From NCBI GenBank assembly GCA_002454335.1, contig DKIP01000020.1, positions 26,546-90,545 of the forward strand: a DNA stretch of 64,000 nt, in the 5' to 3' direction. The translations under genes were made by a program, and so were the position numbers. The DNA is from Cytophagaceae bacterium UBA6715. GTDB lineage: Bacteria > Bacteroidota > Bacteroidia > Cytophagales > Spirosomataceae. Below the pieces are notes generated by a model. It was not told the origin of the DNA. It did not search any database and was given only the letters and a program-made list of their open reading frames with translations. The stretch's first letter is position 1; each line of letters starts with the position of its first letter. This document shows positions 37,874 to 46,722 of the stretch, piece by piece.

Positions 37874-37881
37874 CAAAAATA
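37874..37881 (-). promoter_or_regulatory. Predicted -7 element of the GH65 gene
   Basis: TATTTTTG on the minus strand matches TAnnTTTG, 32 nt before the ATG. The 16-bp repeat at 37906-37921 lies 24 nt upstream of it. Confidence 0.45.
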
Positions 37882-37905
37882 GAATTTTGTCAGTTTTTGT
37901 AATTT

Positions 37906-37921
37906 CTGTGCTACGCTGTTT
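37906..37921 (-). promoter_or_regulatory. Maltose-module 16-bp element, copy 1
   Basis: Plus-strand CTGTGCTACGCTGTTT, matching 15 of 16 bases of the copy at 38651-38666. It lies 64 nt upstream of the GH65 start codon and abuts the pgmB stop. Its orientation relative to its target gene is the same as for copy 2. Confidence 0.5.
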
Positions 37922-37922
37922 C

Positions 37923-38570
37923 TTAAAATTGTAATAATTCAACTGCTTTTACTCCTACGAAATTTGGGATGATTTTATCCGCTAATGATAGTGTTAGAGC
38001 CTCTCCTATTCCAACTGCTTTCATGTTACCTGCTTTTGCCGCTTCCACCCCTGCTTGTGCATCTTCAAATACAATACAAGCGTCAGGTGCTAAGCCTAAA
38101 CCTTCTGCTCCTTTTAAGAACACTTCAGGATCCGGTTTGCTTTTGGAGACTTTATTCCCATCAATAATTAAATCGAACCAAGGCAATAGGCCTGTTTTTT
38201 CGAGAATTATTTCAGCATTTTTACTCGCTGAACCTAAAGCAATTTTATATCCTAAATCTTTTATTTGTTGCAAGAATTCTAATACGCCAGGTAGGATTTC
38301 GCTTGGATTCATGTTGGAGATTAGACGCAAATATTCTTCATTTTTCTCTGTTAACCAGGCAGCTTTTTGTTCATGTGTTGCGGAATAATTCGCCCAAGCC
38401 AAAATTTTATTTAATGATTCTACGCGAGATACTCCTTTCAATTGTTCGTTTTGTTCTACTGTTAATTCATATCCGAATTGTTTACCTAGATTTTTCCAAG
38501 CTTGAAAGTGGTAAATAGCTGTATCAACGAGAACTCCATCTAGATCAAAAAGGCATGCCTTGTACTTCAT
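37923..38570 (-). CDS. pgmB: Beta-phosphoglucomutase
   Basis: HAD-superfamily enzyme turning beta-glucose 1-phosphate into glucose 6-phosphate. The 215-residue length is typical. Nucleophile Asp9 and acid/base Asp11 are in CLFDLDGVLVDTA; the cap includes QLKGVSRVESL; motif II is ALGSASKNA, the Lys motif is SKSKPDPEVF, and the acidic motif is VFEDAQAGVEAAKAG. It is the natural partner of the GH65 phosphorylase that follows. It diverges from the amylase gene, with a -7 box and the 16-bp element in between. Confidence 0.95.
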   Translation of the reverse strand: MKYKACLFDLDGVLVDTAIYHFQAWKNLGKQFGYELTVEQNEQLKGVSRVESLNKILAWANYSATHEQKAAWLTEKNEEYLRLISNMNPSEILPGVLEFLQQIKDLGYKIALGSASKNAEIILEKTGLLPWFDLIIDGNKVSKSKPDPEVFLKGAEGLGLAPDACIVFEDAQAGVEAAKAGNMKAVGIGEALTLSLADKIIPNFVGVKAVELLQF

Positions 38571-38609
38571 TTGTTTTAAATTTTAACTTTTCTGTATAAA
38601 TTGAAGTAT

Positions 38610-38617
38610 CAAAATTA
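38610..38617 (-). promoter_or_regulatory. Predicted -7 element of pgmB
   Basis: TAATTTTG on the minus strand matches TAnnTTTG, 40 nt before the pgmB ATG. The 16-bp element copy 2 lies 33 nt upstream of it. Confidence 0.5.
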
Positions 38618-38650
38618 TTACATTTACAGATGCCAAGAAAGCCTTTTTTG

Positions 38651-38666
38651 CTGTGCTACGGTGTTT
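38651..38666 (-). promoter_or_regulatory. Maltose-module 16-bp element, copy 2
   Basis: Plus-strand CTGTGCTACGGTGTTT, one mismatch to copy 1. It lies 81 nt upstream of pgmB and, for the divergent amylase, ends 10 nt before the ATG at 38677. This position could allow activation of pgmB, control of amylase, or both. Confidence 0.5.
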
Positions 38667-38676
38667 ATTTTATTAT

Positions 38677-40464
38677 ATGCGTTTAATCTCTTCTTTTGTT
38701 TTTTACACACTAACACTACTAAGTGTTTCAAGTTCTTTATATTCTCAACTGCCTATGTCGTCTAAATCAGCATCTGAAAAATTTGTTGTATACCAAATGA
38801 TGTTTCACCTATGGGGAAACAAACAAACAGAATTAATTCGAAATGGTTCCTACAAACAGAATGGCGTGACAAAATTTAAGGATGTTTCTGATGTTGCATT
38901 GAAGGCGTTAAGAAAAAAGGGTATTTCACACCTATATGCCACGGGATTAATTGAGCATGCCACCATGGAAGATTTCACGACCTTCGGTTCTCCATTAGAT
39001 CATCCTTCCGTAGTAAAAGGTAGGGCGGGTTCTCCCTTTGCGATTAAAGATTACTATGATGTTAATCCCTTTTTGGCAGAGAATCCTGCCAAGCGAATGG
39101 ATGAATTTAAAGACATGTTGAAGCGTATTCACGCAAATGGGCTTCAGTTGATTATTGACTTTGTTCCAAATCATTTGGCTCGTCAATACTCCTCCGATCA
39201 AAAACCACAAGGTGTCGTTGATTTTGGCGTTCATGATAAGCAAGATGTAGCTTTCGATATTAACAACAATTTTTATTATTTACCGGGTACGAAGTTTTCC
39301 GTACCAGAAGGTGTTCACCCCCCTGTACCTGTAACGATTCCTTACACCGAAATTCCTGCCAAGGTTAGTGGAAATAACGTATTCTCCTCTCAGCCCTCGA
39401 TTCATGATTGGTTTGAAACGGTAAAATTAAATTACGGCATCGATTACCAACATGGGAGTCAGACTCATTTTGATCCCATTCCCAATACCTGGCTGAAAAT
39501 GCATGAGGTGCTTTCCTATTGGACAGCATTAGGTGTCGATGGTTTTCGTTGTGATATGGCCGAAATGGTTCCTGTCGAATTTTGGACCTATGCCATTGGA
39601 CAGATAAAACAGCTAAATCCGAAGATTATTTTTATTGCGGAAATATATCAACCAGATCGTTACCGTGATTATATATTTAAGGGTGGTTTTGATTATCTGT
39701 ATGACAAAGTGGGTTTGTATGATGCTGTTCGCCGACTGATGGAACAAAAACCTGAGGCAAATGTTGGTGATATTACACGCGTTTGGCAACATGAATCTGG
39801 CGACTTTGCGAATCACATGTTACGTTTCTTGGAAAATCACGATGAACATCGCTTGAATACACCGGCTTTCGCTGCCCATAATTTTTGGTCGACGATCCCA
39901 GGCATGGTTATTACCACTTGTTTGCATGATGGTCCTACAATGTTGTATATGGGGCAGGAATTTGGGGAGAAGGCGAATGAGATTGAAGGTTACAATGAAG
40001 CCGATAATCGTAGTTCTATGTTTGATTTTTGGCGTGTGGAAACACATCAGCGTTGGATGAATGGGGGTAAATTTGATGGAGGGGCTTTGTCGGCAGAAGA
40101 AAAGGAAATCGATGCTTTTTATCAAGATTTGTTCAAGCGTGCTGCAAAATCGGATGCCATTGCTAAAGGCTCATTTTTTGACTTACAATATGCACAGAAC
40201 GGAACTTATCCGAGCAAAAAGGTTTATTCGTTCCTTCGTTATACTGCCAAAGAACGTTTATTAATCATTTGTAATTTTGATCCACAACAAGCACATTTTC
40301 TTGATGTAGTTATTCCTGACTTGGCAAAAGACATGATGGGTGTTAAGCAAGTGAATTTCAAATTGGAACATGCCTATATACCTCCACATGTTGCTGAAAC
40401 AGCTAAGGTTTCGTCAAATTCTATTTACATTCCTGCCAATAGTGCTTTACTTATTAAACTCTAA
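38677..40464 (+). CDS. Secreted GH13 alpha-amylase-family glycosidase
   Basis: 595 residues. The start at ATG 38677 gives a signal peptide MRLISSFVFYTLTLLSVSSS ending at LYSQ; the frame open upstream to 38653 adds nothing useful. GH13 regions: I in DFVPNHLARQ, II in GFRCDMAE with nucleophile Asp293, III in FIAEIYQPDRY with acid Glu322, IV in ENHDEHRL with Asp389. The C-terminal beta domain begins near residue 500. It would act in the periplasm or outside, on maltodextrins or starch; the exact bond specificity cannot be read. A transporter gene starts 4 nt after the stop. Confidence 0.92.
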   Translation: MRLISSFVFYTLTLLSVSSSLYSQLPMSSKSASEKFVVYQMMFHLWGNKQTELIRNGSYKQNGVTKFKDVSDVALKALRKKGISHLYATGLIEHATMEDFTTFGSPLDHPSVVKGRAGSPFAIKDYYDVNPFLAENPAKRMDEFKDMLKRIHANGLQLIIDFVPNHLARQYSSDQKPQGVVDFGVHDKQDVAFDINNNFYYLPGTKFSVPEGVHPPVPVTIPYTEIPAKVSGNNVFSSQPSIHDWFETVKLNYGIDYQHGSQTHFDPIPNTWLKMHEVLSYWTALGVDGFRCDMAEMVPVEFWTYAIGQIKQLNPKIIFIAEIYQPDRYRDYIFKGGFDYLYDKVGLYDAVRRLMEQKPEANVGDITRVWQHESGDFANHMLRFLENHDEHRLNTPAFAAHNFWSTIPGMVITTCLHDGPTMLYMGQEFGEKANEIEGYNEADNRSSMFDFWRVETHQRWMNGGKFDGGALSAEEKEIDAFYQDLFKRAAKSDAIAKGSFFDLQYAQNGTYPSKKVYSFLRYTAKERLLIICNFDPQQAHFLDVVIPDLAKDMMGVKQVNFKLEHAYIPPHVAETAKVSSNSIYIPANSALLIKL

Positions 40465-40467
40465 ACC

Positions 40468-41790
40468 ATGAAAAGCTTTACAAAACCTAAATTATCCATT
40501 ACCCAAATTATCAACATGAGTGTTGGATTCTTAGGAATTCAATTTGGCTTTGCTTTGCAAAATGGAAATGCTTCTCGAATCTTACAAAGTTTTGGCGCGG
40601 ATGTCGAGCAATTGTCATGGTTCTGGTTGGCCGCCCCATTAACGGGTATGATCATTCAGCCTATTATTGGTTTTTATTCGGATCGAACTTGGAATTTCTT
40701 AGGTCGACGGAAGCCTTTCTTTTTAACGGGTGCAATATTAGCAGCTTCTGCCCTTTTCTTTTTTCCGCATGCGGGAGCTTTAGCCGGTTTTTTACCTCCT
40801 ATGATTGTTGGTGCAGGTATATTGATGATGATGGATGCATCTTTTAACGTATCCATGGAACCCTTTCGTGCGTTGGTGGCGGATAATTTGCCTGATGAAC
40901 AAAGTACTTTGGGTTTCTCGGTTCAAACTTTTTTAATTGGAGTTGGTGCAGTTGTAGGTTCATGGTTACCCTATATTTTTGGTGAATGGGTTGGCATTGC
41001 GAAAGATGCAGCTCCTGGCCAAATTCCAGATAATGTTGTGTATTCTTTCTATGTAGGTGGTACCGTATTTATGTTAGCAATTTTGTGGACTATTTTAACG
41101 ACAAAAGAATATTCACCTGCTGAGCGCGAATCCATGGGATTTCAAGAGGAAGGTCAGGAAGATACCTTGTTTTCGGTTTTCCGTTACATCAAAGAAATGC
41201 CGAATACGATGCGCCAATTGGGATTGGTTCAATTTTTCTCTTGGTTTGGTTTATTTTCCATGTGGGTATTTTCAACGCCTGCCATTGCACATCATGTGTA
41301 TGGTGTGGCTTCAGATGATCATAGTTCAACCGCTTTTCAAGATGCAGCCAATTGGGTTGGGATTATATTTGGTGTATATAGTGGTGTTTCGGCAATTTAT
41401 GCTGCTTTTTTACCTCAAATAGCACGTAGAATTGGAAATAAAGCGACCCACGCAGTTTCTCTAGTGTCTGGTGGTTTAGGATTAATTTCTATTTATTTTA
41501 TCTCTGATCCTACGATGTTGATTTTTAGTATGGTGGGTGTAGGCATGGCTTGGGCCAGTATCTTAGCGATGCCTTATGCCATTTTAGCAGGTTCAATTCC
41601 TTTGGCTAAAATGGGGGTCTATATGGGGATATTCAATTTCTTTATTACAATTCCACAAATAGTCAACGGAATTGTTGGTGGCTCGATTGTGAAGTATTTA
41701 TATAATGGTGAAGCTATTTATGCCATTGTCATGGCGGGGGTATTTTTCTTGATGGGTGCTGTCAGTGTATTATGGATCAAAGAAAAGTAG
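40468..41790 (+). CDS. MFS sugar transporter, SLC45/GPH-like
   Basis: 440 residues with 12 predicted membrane segments. The loop 2-3 motif FYSDRTWNFLGRRKPFFLTG matches the D-R-x-x-x-G-R-R-x-P-F signature of SLC45/sucrose-type and related sugar:H+ symporters. No signal peptide. Its place directly after the amylase and facing the maltose phosphorylase points to uptake of maltose or glucose across the inner membrane. The last 19 nt overlap the DUF1460 gene in another frame. Confidence 0.88.
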   Translation: MKSFTKPKLSITQIINMSVGFLGIQFGFALQNGNASRILQSFGADVEQLSWFWLAAPLTGMIIQPIIGFYSDRTWNFLGRRKPFFLTGAILAASALFFFPHAGALAGFLPPMIVGAGILMMMDASFNVSMEPFRALVADNLPDEQSTLGFSVQTFLIGVGAVVGSWLPYIFGEWVGIAKDAAPGQIPDNVVYSFYVGGTVFMLAILWTILTTKEYSPAERESMGFQEEGQEDTLFSVFRYIKEMPNTMRQLGLVQFFSWFGLFSMWVFSTPAIAHHVYGVASDDHSSTAFQDAANWVGIIFGVYSGVSAIYAAFLPQIARRIGNKATHAVSLVSGGLGLISIYFISDPTMLIFSMVGVGMAWASILAMPYAILAGSIPLAKMGVYMGIFNFFITIPQIVNGIVGGSIVKYLYNGEAIYAIVMAGVFFLMGAVSVLWIKEK

Positions 41791-42515
41791 TTCTTTTTGG
41801 ATTGCTGTTTAGTTTTTCTGCCGCATTTGGCCAACAAGCATCACTTTCATTAGTCGATATAGGTAAACAGTTTTTAAGAAAGCCGTATCAAGCGAATATG
41901 CTTTCCGTAGGTAATCCAGAGCAATTAATTTCTTCGAAAGAAGCCTTTGATTGTGTGACATTTTTGGAAAATTGTTTAGCCATTCGAAATGCCAAAGGTG
42001 TTGATTCTTTATATTCAAAAGCGCTGATTCATGTTCGTTATGCCAGTGATTCGGTCCAATATGAAAATCGTTTTCATTATTTTTCGGATGCCATGAATGC
42101 CTTGGGTTATCCTCAAATTTTGGATGAAGCCCATATAAGTGTTGCGATCAAGGACTTTTCTTTTCTTTCATCATATTTACGGTCAAAAAAGTTCCCATCT
42201 ATCAATACAGGACTTATAGAAAATCGTGAAAAAACTTTAGCTAAGCGTCCGTTTCAATATACAGTCGTGGACAATATTGCTTATTTATATCCGCGCATTC
42301 AATCAGGTGATTTGGTTGCATTTGTTACGAAAAATCCACATTTAGATTTCTTGCATACAGGCATGTTGGTTCGGGAAAGAAATTCCATTCATTTATTACA
42401 TGCTTCGCAAGATAAGAAGCAGGTCGTTATAAGTTCAGAAAATTTAAGAGAATACCTGAGTTCACACCCAAAATTTATTGGAATTTGTGTTTTTAGGCCT
42501 ATTTTTAATGAATGA
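41772..42515 (+). CDS. DUF1460 family secreted peptidase/amidase-like protein
   Basis: 247 residues. The signal peptide is VVLFGLLFSFSAAFGQ. The DUF1460 family has an NlpC/P60-like fold; the catalytic Cys is expected in EAFDCVTFLENCLAIRN (about residue 59). Later landmarks are IQSGDLVAFVTKNPHLDFLHTG, holding the candidate His, and LLHASQDKK. Known relatives cut peptidoglycan peptides (D-Glu to diamino acid bond). The ATG at 41772 lies inside the transporter gene (19-nt overlap) and its stop overlaps the next start (ATGA), so it is translationally coupled on both sides. Confidence 0.87.
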   Translation: MDQRKVVLFGLLFSFSAAFGQQASLSLVDIGKQFLRKPYQANMLSVGNPEQLISSKEAFDCVTFLENCLAIRNAKGVDSLYSKALIHVRYASDSVQYENRFHYFSDAMNALGYPQILDEAHISVAIKDFSFLSSYLRSKKFPSINTGLIENREKTLAKRPFQYTVVDNIAYLYPRIQSGDLVAFVTKNPHLDFLHTGMLVRERNSIHLLHASQDKKQVVISSENLREYLSSHPKFIGICVFRPIFNE

Positions 42516-43642
42516 AAAAATACGACTTTGACCAGGTCATTGACCGAAAAAACACATTCAGTTTTAAGTGGGACAATGTAAGCTACGGAGATCGGGATAT
42601 TTTGCCTATGCCGGTAGCTGATATGGAGTTTCCAGTCGCAGATGAAATTCTTGCTGCGATTGATAAAATCACTGAACATAAGATTTTAGGTTATTCCATC
42701 GTGCCTGAATCACTCCAAATAGCCGCTCAGAAGAAGATTTCTAGGGATTATGCTTGGGAAACGAAATTGGAATGGCAGGTTTGGATTCCGGGGATCGTTC
42801 CTGGGATTACTGCAGCTTGCGCTGCATTTTCTTCTCCTCAAGATGGTATTCTAACAGCAGTTCCTGTTTATCATCCTTTTCATTTGGTTGCAGGCTGGTT
42901 AGGTCATCCCCTATTTACCTTTCCGATGATTGAGGAGGGTGGTCGGTGGACCTATGATTTTATCGCTTTTGAAGAGGCCTTGAAGAAAGGACCCAAAGTG
43001 TTTTTGTTTTGTAATCCGCATAATCCAGGTGGGACTGTTTTTACAAAAGCGGAGATAAAGCGAATTAAAGATTTGTGCCAAAAATATGATTGTAAGATCA
43101 TATCGGATGAAATTCATGCCGACTTGAAAATAGATCCTTCAGTACATCATACCTGTATTCAAAGCGAAATTTCATTTTTTGCTACCTCGAAAGCGTATAA
43201 TACAGCGGGCTTGGGTGGTGCTGTAGCTATTATCCCGGATCCTGCCATTCGGTTGGCTTTTCAAAAGAAGACTTTTGGCTTTTTTCCGATGCTTTCAAGG
43301 CATAGCATTGAGGTGATGCTTGCAACCTATGCCATGCCTTCAGATTGGATTGATACGCTTTTGCCTTACTTACGGTCAAATCATGACTTATTATTATCAC
43401 GGATGAATCAATTGCCTGGAATAAAGATGCTTCCCTTAGAAGCTACTTATTTAGCGTGGATCGGATTTGATTCAAAATTGCATGGCGATTTACAAAAAAG
43501 CTTTTTTGATGCGGGATTGCATGTTTTGCGTGGTGATCAATTTATGGGCGGTGAGTTTTTTCGTTTGAATTTTGCTTGTCCTAAATCACAATTGCTTAAA
43601 GCTATTGAAATCATTGAAAGCGTTGTTCATGCGGCTCGTTAA
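42512..43642 (+). CDS. patB: PatB/MalY-type aminotransferase (cystathionine beta-lyase)
   Basis: 376-residue fold-type I PLP enzyme. It starts KYDFDQVIDRKNTFSFKWD, the usual MalY/PatB N-terminus; other landmarks are PMPVADMEFPVADEI, LFCNPHNPGGTVF, SDEIHADL and the PLP Lys in FATSKAYNTAGLGG. It likely splits cystathionine or cysteine, giving pyruvate, ammonia and a thiol. MalY of E. coli also represses the maltose regulon; being next to maltose genes here is suggestive but not evidence of that role. It overlaps the DUF1460 stop by 4 nt and the next gene by 14 nt. Confidence 0.9.
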   Translation: MKKYDFDQVIDRKNTFSFKWDNVSYGDRDILPMPVADMEFPVADEILAAIDKITEHKILGYSIVPESLQIAAQKKISRDYAWETKLEWQVWIPGIVPGITAACAAFSSPQDGILTAVPVYHPFHLVAGWLGHPLFTFPMIEEGGRWTYDFIAFEEALKKGPKVFLFCNPHNPGGTVFTKAEIKRIKDLCQKYDCKIISDEIHADLKIDPSVHHTCIQSEISFFATSKAYNTAGLGGAVAIIPDPAIRLAFQKKTFGFFPMLSRHSIEVMLATYAMPSDWIDTLLPYLRSNHDLLLSRMNQLPGIKMLPLEATYLAWIGFDSKLHGDLQKSFFDAGLHVLRGDQFMGGEFFRLNFACPKSQLLKAIEIIESVVHAAR

Positions 43643-44255
43643 GTTCATTCTTTTTATTGTTTTAGTGACTTCTTTGCTTGGACTATTCTATATTGTTCAA
43701 CAATGGGAGGATGAACCTATGCAGGTTGGCTTGGAGGACCAATTACATCTCTCTACTTCTGCCGATTCATTAGCGGCGCATGCGGCAATTGATACCCAAC
43801 TAATTCAACAAGCAACAGCCATAAATGCATTGTTTGAAGATTATGAGGCACATATTGAAAATCATGTACTATTGATTTCAAAAAGTAACCGTTTACTTCA
43901 TCAATATAAATTGAATAATATTGAAGCAAATCAACTTTTGCTAGCTGATATGAATGGTGATGATTTTCCAGAATGTTGGGTTTTAGGTCATAAACCAAGT
44001 AAACAAGTAGAAATTTTTGCTTTAGAATTCAAGTCGGGACATAGCAATCGATTACATTTTCCTACCTTGAAAGGAAGTCAGGCCTTCGGGTATGCAGGTG
44101 GGGATTCTTTGTATTTGGAGAAGACGACGATTGCCCGACAATTTAATTTTGCGCATGATCCCTATTCCGATGTGGAAAGTGGAAAGCGCGTGTGTTTTTA
44201 TCAATATGGTAAAGACCAAAGTTTTGTATTAAAGAAAACAATAGACCTAGAATAA
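43629..44255 (+). CDS. Membrane-anchored or secreted protein of unknown function
   Basis: Not recognised. The start is taken at ATG 43629 (208 residues), which gives MRLVKFILFIVLVTSLLGLF, a membrane anchor or uncleaved signal. The frame is open from 43572 but that part is inside patB. The soluble part has a single DMNGDDFPE motif (Asp107, Asn109, Asp111, Glu115) like the calcium-binding loops of FG-GAP/VCBS repeats, followed by beta strands. It lies between patB (14-nt overlap) and the IlvD/Edd gene (2 nt later), so it belongs to the same transcript. Confidence 0.65.
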   Translation: MRLVKFILFIVLVTSLLGLFYIVQQWEDEPMQVGLEDQLHLSTSADSLAAHAAIDTQLIQQATAINALFEDYEAHIENHVLLISKSNRLLHQYKLNNIEANQLLLADMNGDDFPECWVLGHKPSKQVEIFALEFKSGHSNRLHFPTLKGSQAFGYAGGDSLYLEKTTIARQFNFAHDPYSDVESGKRVCFYQYGKDQSFVLKKTIDLE

Positions 44256-44257
44256 CA

Positions 44258-45970
44258 ATGAAACCGAATTTACGCTCCCAACAATGGTTTGGAAAAACTG
44301 GCAAGGATGGATTTATTTACCGTGCTTGGATGAAAAATCAAGGTATTCCTGATGATTATTTTCAAGGAAAACCTGTCATTGGGATTTGTAATACTTGGTC
44401 AGAATTAACCCCTTGTAATGCCCATTTTCGTGAATTAGCTGAATTTGTTAAAAAGGGAATTATTGAAGCGGGTGGTTTCCCGGTAGAATTTCCAGTGATG
44501 TCCTTAGGTGAAACCTTGATTAAGCCCACGGCAATGTTATATCGAAATTTGGCGAGTATGGATGTGGAAGAATCCATTCGTGCTAATCCGATTGATGGTG
44601 TAGTGTTAATGTGTGGTTGTGACAAGACGACACCTTCCCTTGTGATGGGCGCTTGCAGTGTGGATTTACCTACTTTGGTTATATCGGGAGGACCGATGAT
44701 GAAGGGTAAATTCAAAGGTAAAGAAATTGGGACATCGGATGTTTGGCGTTTCGCAGAAGCATATAAATTAGGGGAACTATCTCAAAAGGAATTTATAGAA
44801 GCTGAAGCTTGTATGGCGCGTACGCCAGGACACTGTGCCGTGATGGGAACTGCATCTACGATGGCAACTATGGTCGAAGCTTTGGGTTTAAGTTTGCCCC
44901 AAAATGCAGCCATTCCTGCTGCCGATGTTCGGAGAAAGGTTTTGGCTCAACATTCCGGCCGACGGATCGTTGAAATGGTCAATGAGGATTTGAAAATGTC
45001 GAAAGTATTGACCCGACAAGCCTTTGAAAATGCGATTCGTGTGAATGCGGCAACTGGAGGTTCGACCAATTTTGTTATTCACTTATTAGCGATTGCGGGT
45101 CGGATTGGTGTTGATTTGCATTTGGATGATTTTGATAAGTTTTCTTTGGATATTCCTTTATTGGCGAATATTCAGCCTTCTGGAGCTCACTTTATGGAGG
45201 ATTTATATTATGCAGGAGGATTGCCGGCATTGATGAATCAAATGAAAGAACATTTACATACGTCGAGTATTACCGTCAATGGTAAAACAGTGGGAGAAAA
45301 TATTACAGATACGCCTATTTACGATCCGAGCATTATTTCAAGTTTCGATGAACCGTTTAAACCGGACTCAGGAATTGCAGTTGTTCGCGGAAATTTAGCT
45401 CCTCAGGGTGCTGTATTAAAGCCTTCAGCTGCTTCTCCGGAGTTATTTAAGCACCGGGGCAAAGCTGTCGTATTTGAAAATATAGAAGATTATCATGCAC
45501 GCATTGATTCGCCAGAACTGGAAATAGATGAGACATCTGTGATGGTTTTGAAAAATGTAGGTCCCAAAGGATATCCTGGTATGGCGGAAGTTGGTAATAT
45601 GGGAATCCCTAAGAAACTATTAGAAAAGGGTGTTAAAGACATGGTTCGTATTTCGGATGGACGGATGAGTGGAACTGGTTTTGGTACAGTTATATTGCAT
45701 ATTTCACCAGAATCTGCCGCAGGAGGCCCCTTGAATTGGGTTCAGAATGGTGATTACATTTCGTTGGATGTTGAAAATCGTTCGATTAATTGGGAAGTGA
45801 GCGAAGCAGAATTTGTTGCTCGTAAATTAGCGCATCCGTTTGTCCCTCCTTCTATGCCGCGTGGGTATGTGGGTTTATTTATTGATCATGTGGAGCAAGC
45901 TGACCAAGGAGCTGATTTTGATTTCTTAAAAGGTGGTTCTGGTTCTGTTGTAACACGCGATTCTCACTAA
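44258..45970 (+). CDS. IlvD/Edd-family sugar-acid dehydratase
   Basis: 570-residue iron-sulfur dehydratase. Cys53, Cys121 and Cys193 (TPCN, CGCDKTTPS, PGHCAVMG) have the spacing of [2Fe-2S] ligands in L-arabinonate/D-xylonate dehydratases. The catalytic-Ser segment VRISDGRMSGTGFGTV is of the sugar-acid type rather than the DGRFSGG of branched-chain IlvD. It probably dehydrates an aldonic acid to the 2-keto-3-deoxy acid; L-fuconate, L-arabinonate or a similar acid are possible. The SDR gene overlaps the stop by one base. Automated annotation may call it ilvD. Confidence 0.85.
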   Translation: MKPNLRSQQWFGKTGKDGFIYRAWMKNQGIPDDYFQGKPVIGICNTWSELTPCNAHFRELAEFVKKGIIEAGGFPVEFPVMSLGETLIKPTAMLYRNLASMDVEESIRANPIDGVVLMCGCDKTTPSLVMGACSVDLPTLVISGGPMMKGKFKGKEIGTSDVWRFAEAYKLGELSQKEFIEAEACMARTPGHCAVMGTASTMATMVEALGLSLPQNAAIPAADVRRKVLAQHSGRRIVEMVNEDLKMSKVLTRQAFENAIRVNAATGGSTNFVIHLLAIAGRIGVDLHLDDFDKFSLDIPLLANIQPSGAHFMEDLYYAGGLPALMNQMKEHLHTSSITVNGKTVGENITDTPIYDPSIISSFDEPFKPDSGIAVVRGNLAPQGAVLKPSAASPELFKHRGKAVVFENIEDYHARIDSPELEIDETSVMVLKNVGPKGYPGMAEVGNMGIPKKLLEKGVKDMVRISDGRMSGTGFGTVILHISPESAAGGPLNWVQNGDYISLDVENRSINWEVSEAEFVARKLAHPFVPPSMPRGYVGLFIDHVEQADQGADFDFLKGGSGSVVTRDSH

Positions 45971-46722
45971 TGAAAAAGTACATCGTCACAGGTGCTGGCC
46001 AAGGAATTGGTTTTGAATTGGTCAAACATTTATTGGACCAAGGGCATTTTGTGATTTGGAATGAGATAGATTCAGTCGTTTTCGATCATGCTTCGCAGGA
46101 ATTAAATAAACATGGTTTGCGTCAGTTTATTGGTATTCATGGGGATGCAGCTGCCGATTTGTTCCGTACTGAATTATTGAAGGTTTTGGATTCAAGCCCT
46201 GGCGAGTTATCAGGTGTCGTTTGTAATGCAGGAATTACGACCTTTGGCGATTTTTGGTGCTATTCCAAAGAATCGATGGACCAGATTTTACATGTGAATA
46301 TTTCGGGTACTTTCTTTTTGATTCAATTGGTGGCTCGTTATTTGAAGGAGCATCAATTGTCCGGATCAATTGTTGTGATGTCCTCGGTTACGGGCCATCA
46401 GGCGCATCCTGATTTAGCGGCATATGGCATGACAAAAGCTGCGCTGAATCAATTGGTAAAGAATTTAGTCATTGATTTGTCGCCTTTTCAGATTCGGATT
46501 AATGCGATTTCGCCGGGGGCGACGATTACGGAACGAACCCTCAAAAATGAAGAATATCAATCCGATTGGGCTGAAATTACACCTTTAGGTAAAGCGGCTG
46601 ATGTTTCTGATATTGCTGCTTCTACCTTATTCTTTTTATCTGATCAAGCTAAACACATTACTGGCCAAACTCTTGTTGTGGATGGTGGATGGACTTCTGT
46701 TAGTCCTGCTCCTAGGCACTAG
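45970..46722 (+). CDS. SDR-family oxidoreductase (sugar or sugar-acid dehydrogenase)
   Basis: 250-residue classical SDR. The cofactor loop is TGAGQGIGFELV at the N-terminus, NAG is in VVCNAGITTFGDF, catalytic Ser is in VVMSSVTGHQ and Tyr-x3-Lys in AAYGMTKAALNQ. The C-terminus (GQTLVVDGGWTSVS) is normal. The start overlaps the dehydratase stop (TAATG), so the two are coupled and probably act in one pathway. The substrate is unknown. Its stop and that of the convergent M19 gene share the four bases CTAG. Confidence 0.85.
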   Translation: MKKYIVTGAGQGIGFELVKHLLDQGHFVIWNEIDSVVFDHASQELNKHGLRQFIGIHGDAAADLFRTELLKVLDSSPGELSGVVCNAGITTFGDFWCYSKESMDQILHVNISGTFFLIQLVARYLKEHQLSGSIVVMSSVTGHQAHPDLAAYGMTKAALNQLVKNLVIDLSPFQIRINAISPGATITERTLKNEEYQSDWAEITPLGKAADVSDIAASTLFFLSDQAKHITGQTLVVDGGWTSVSPAPRH

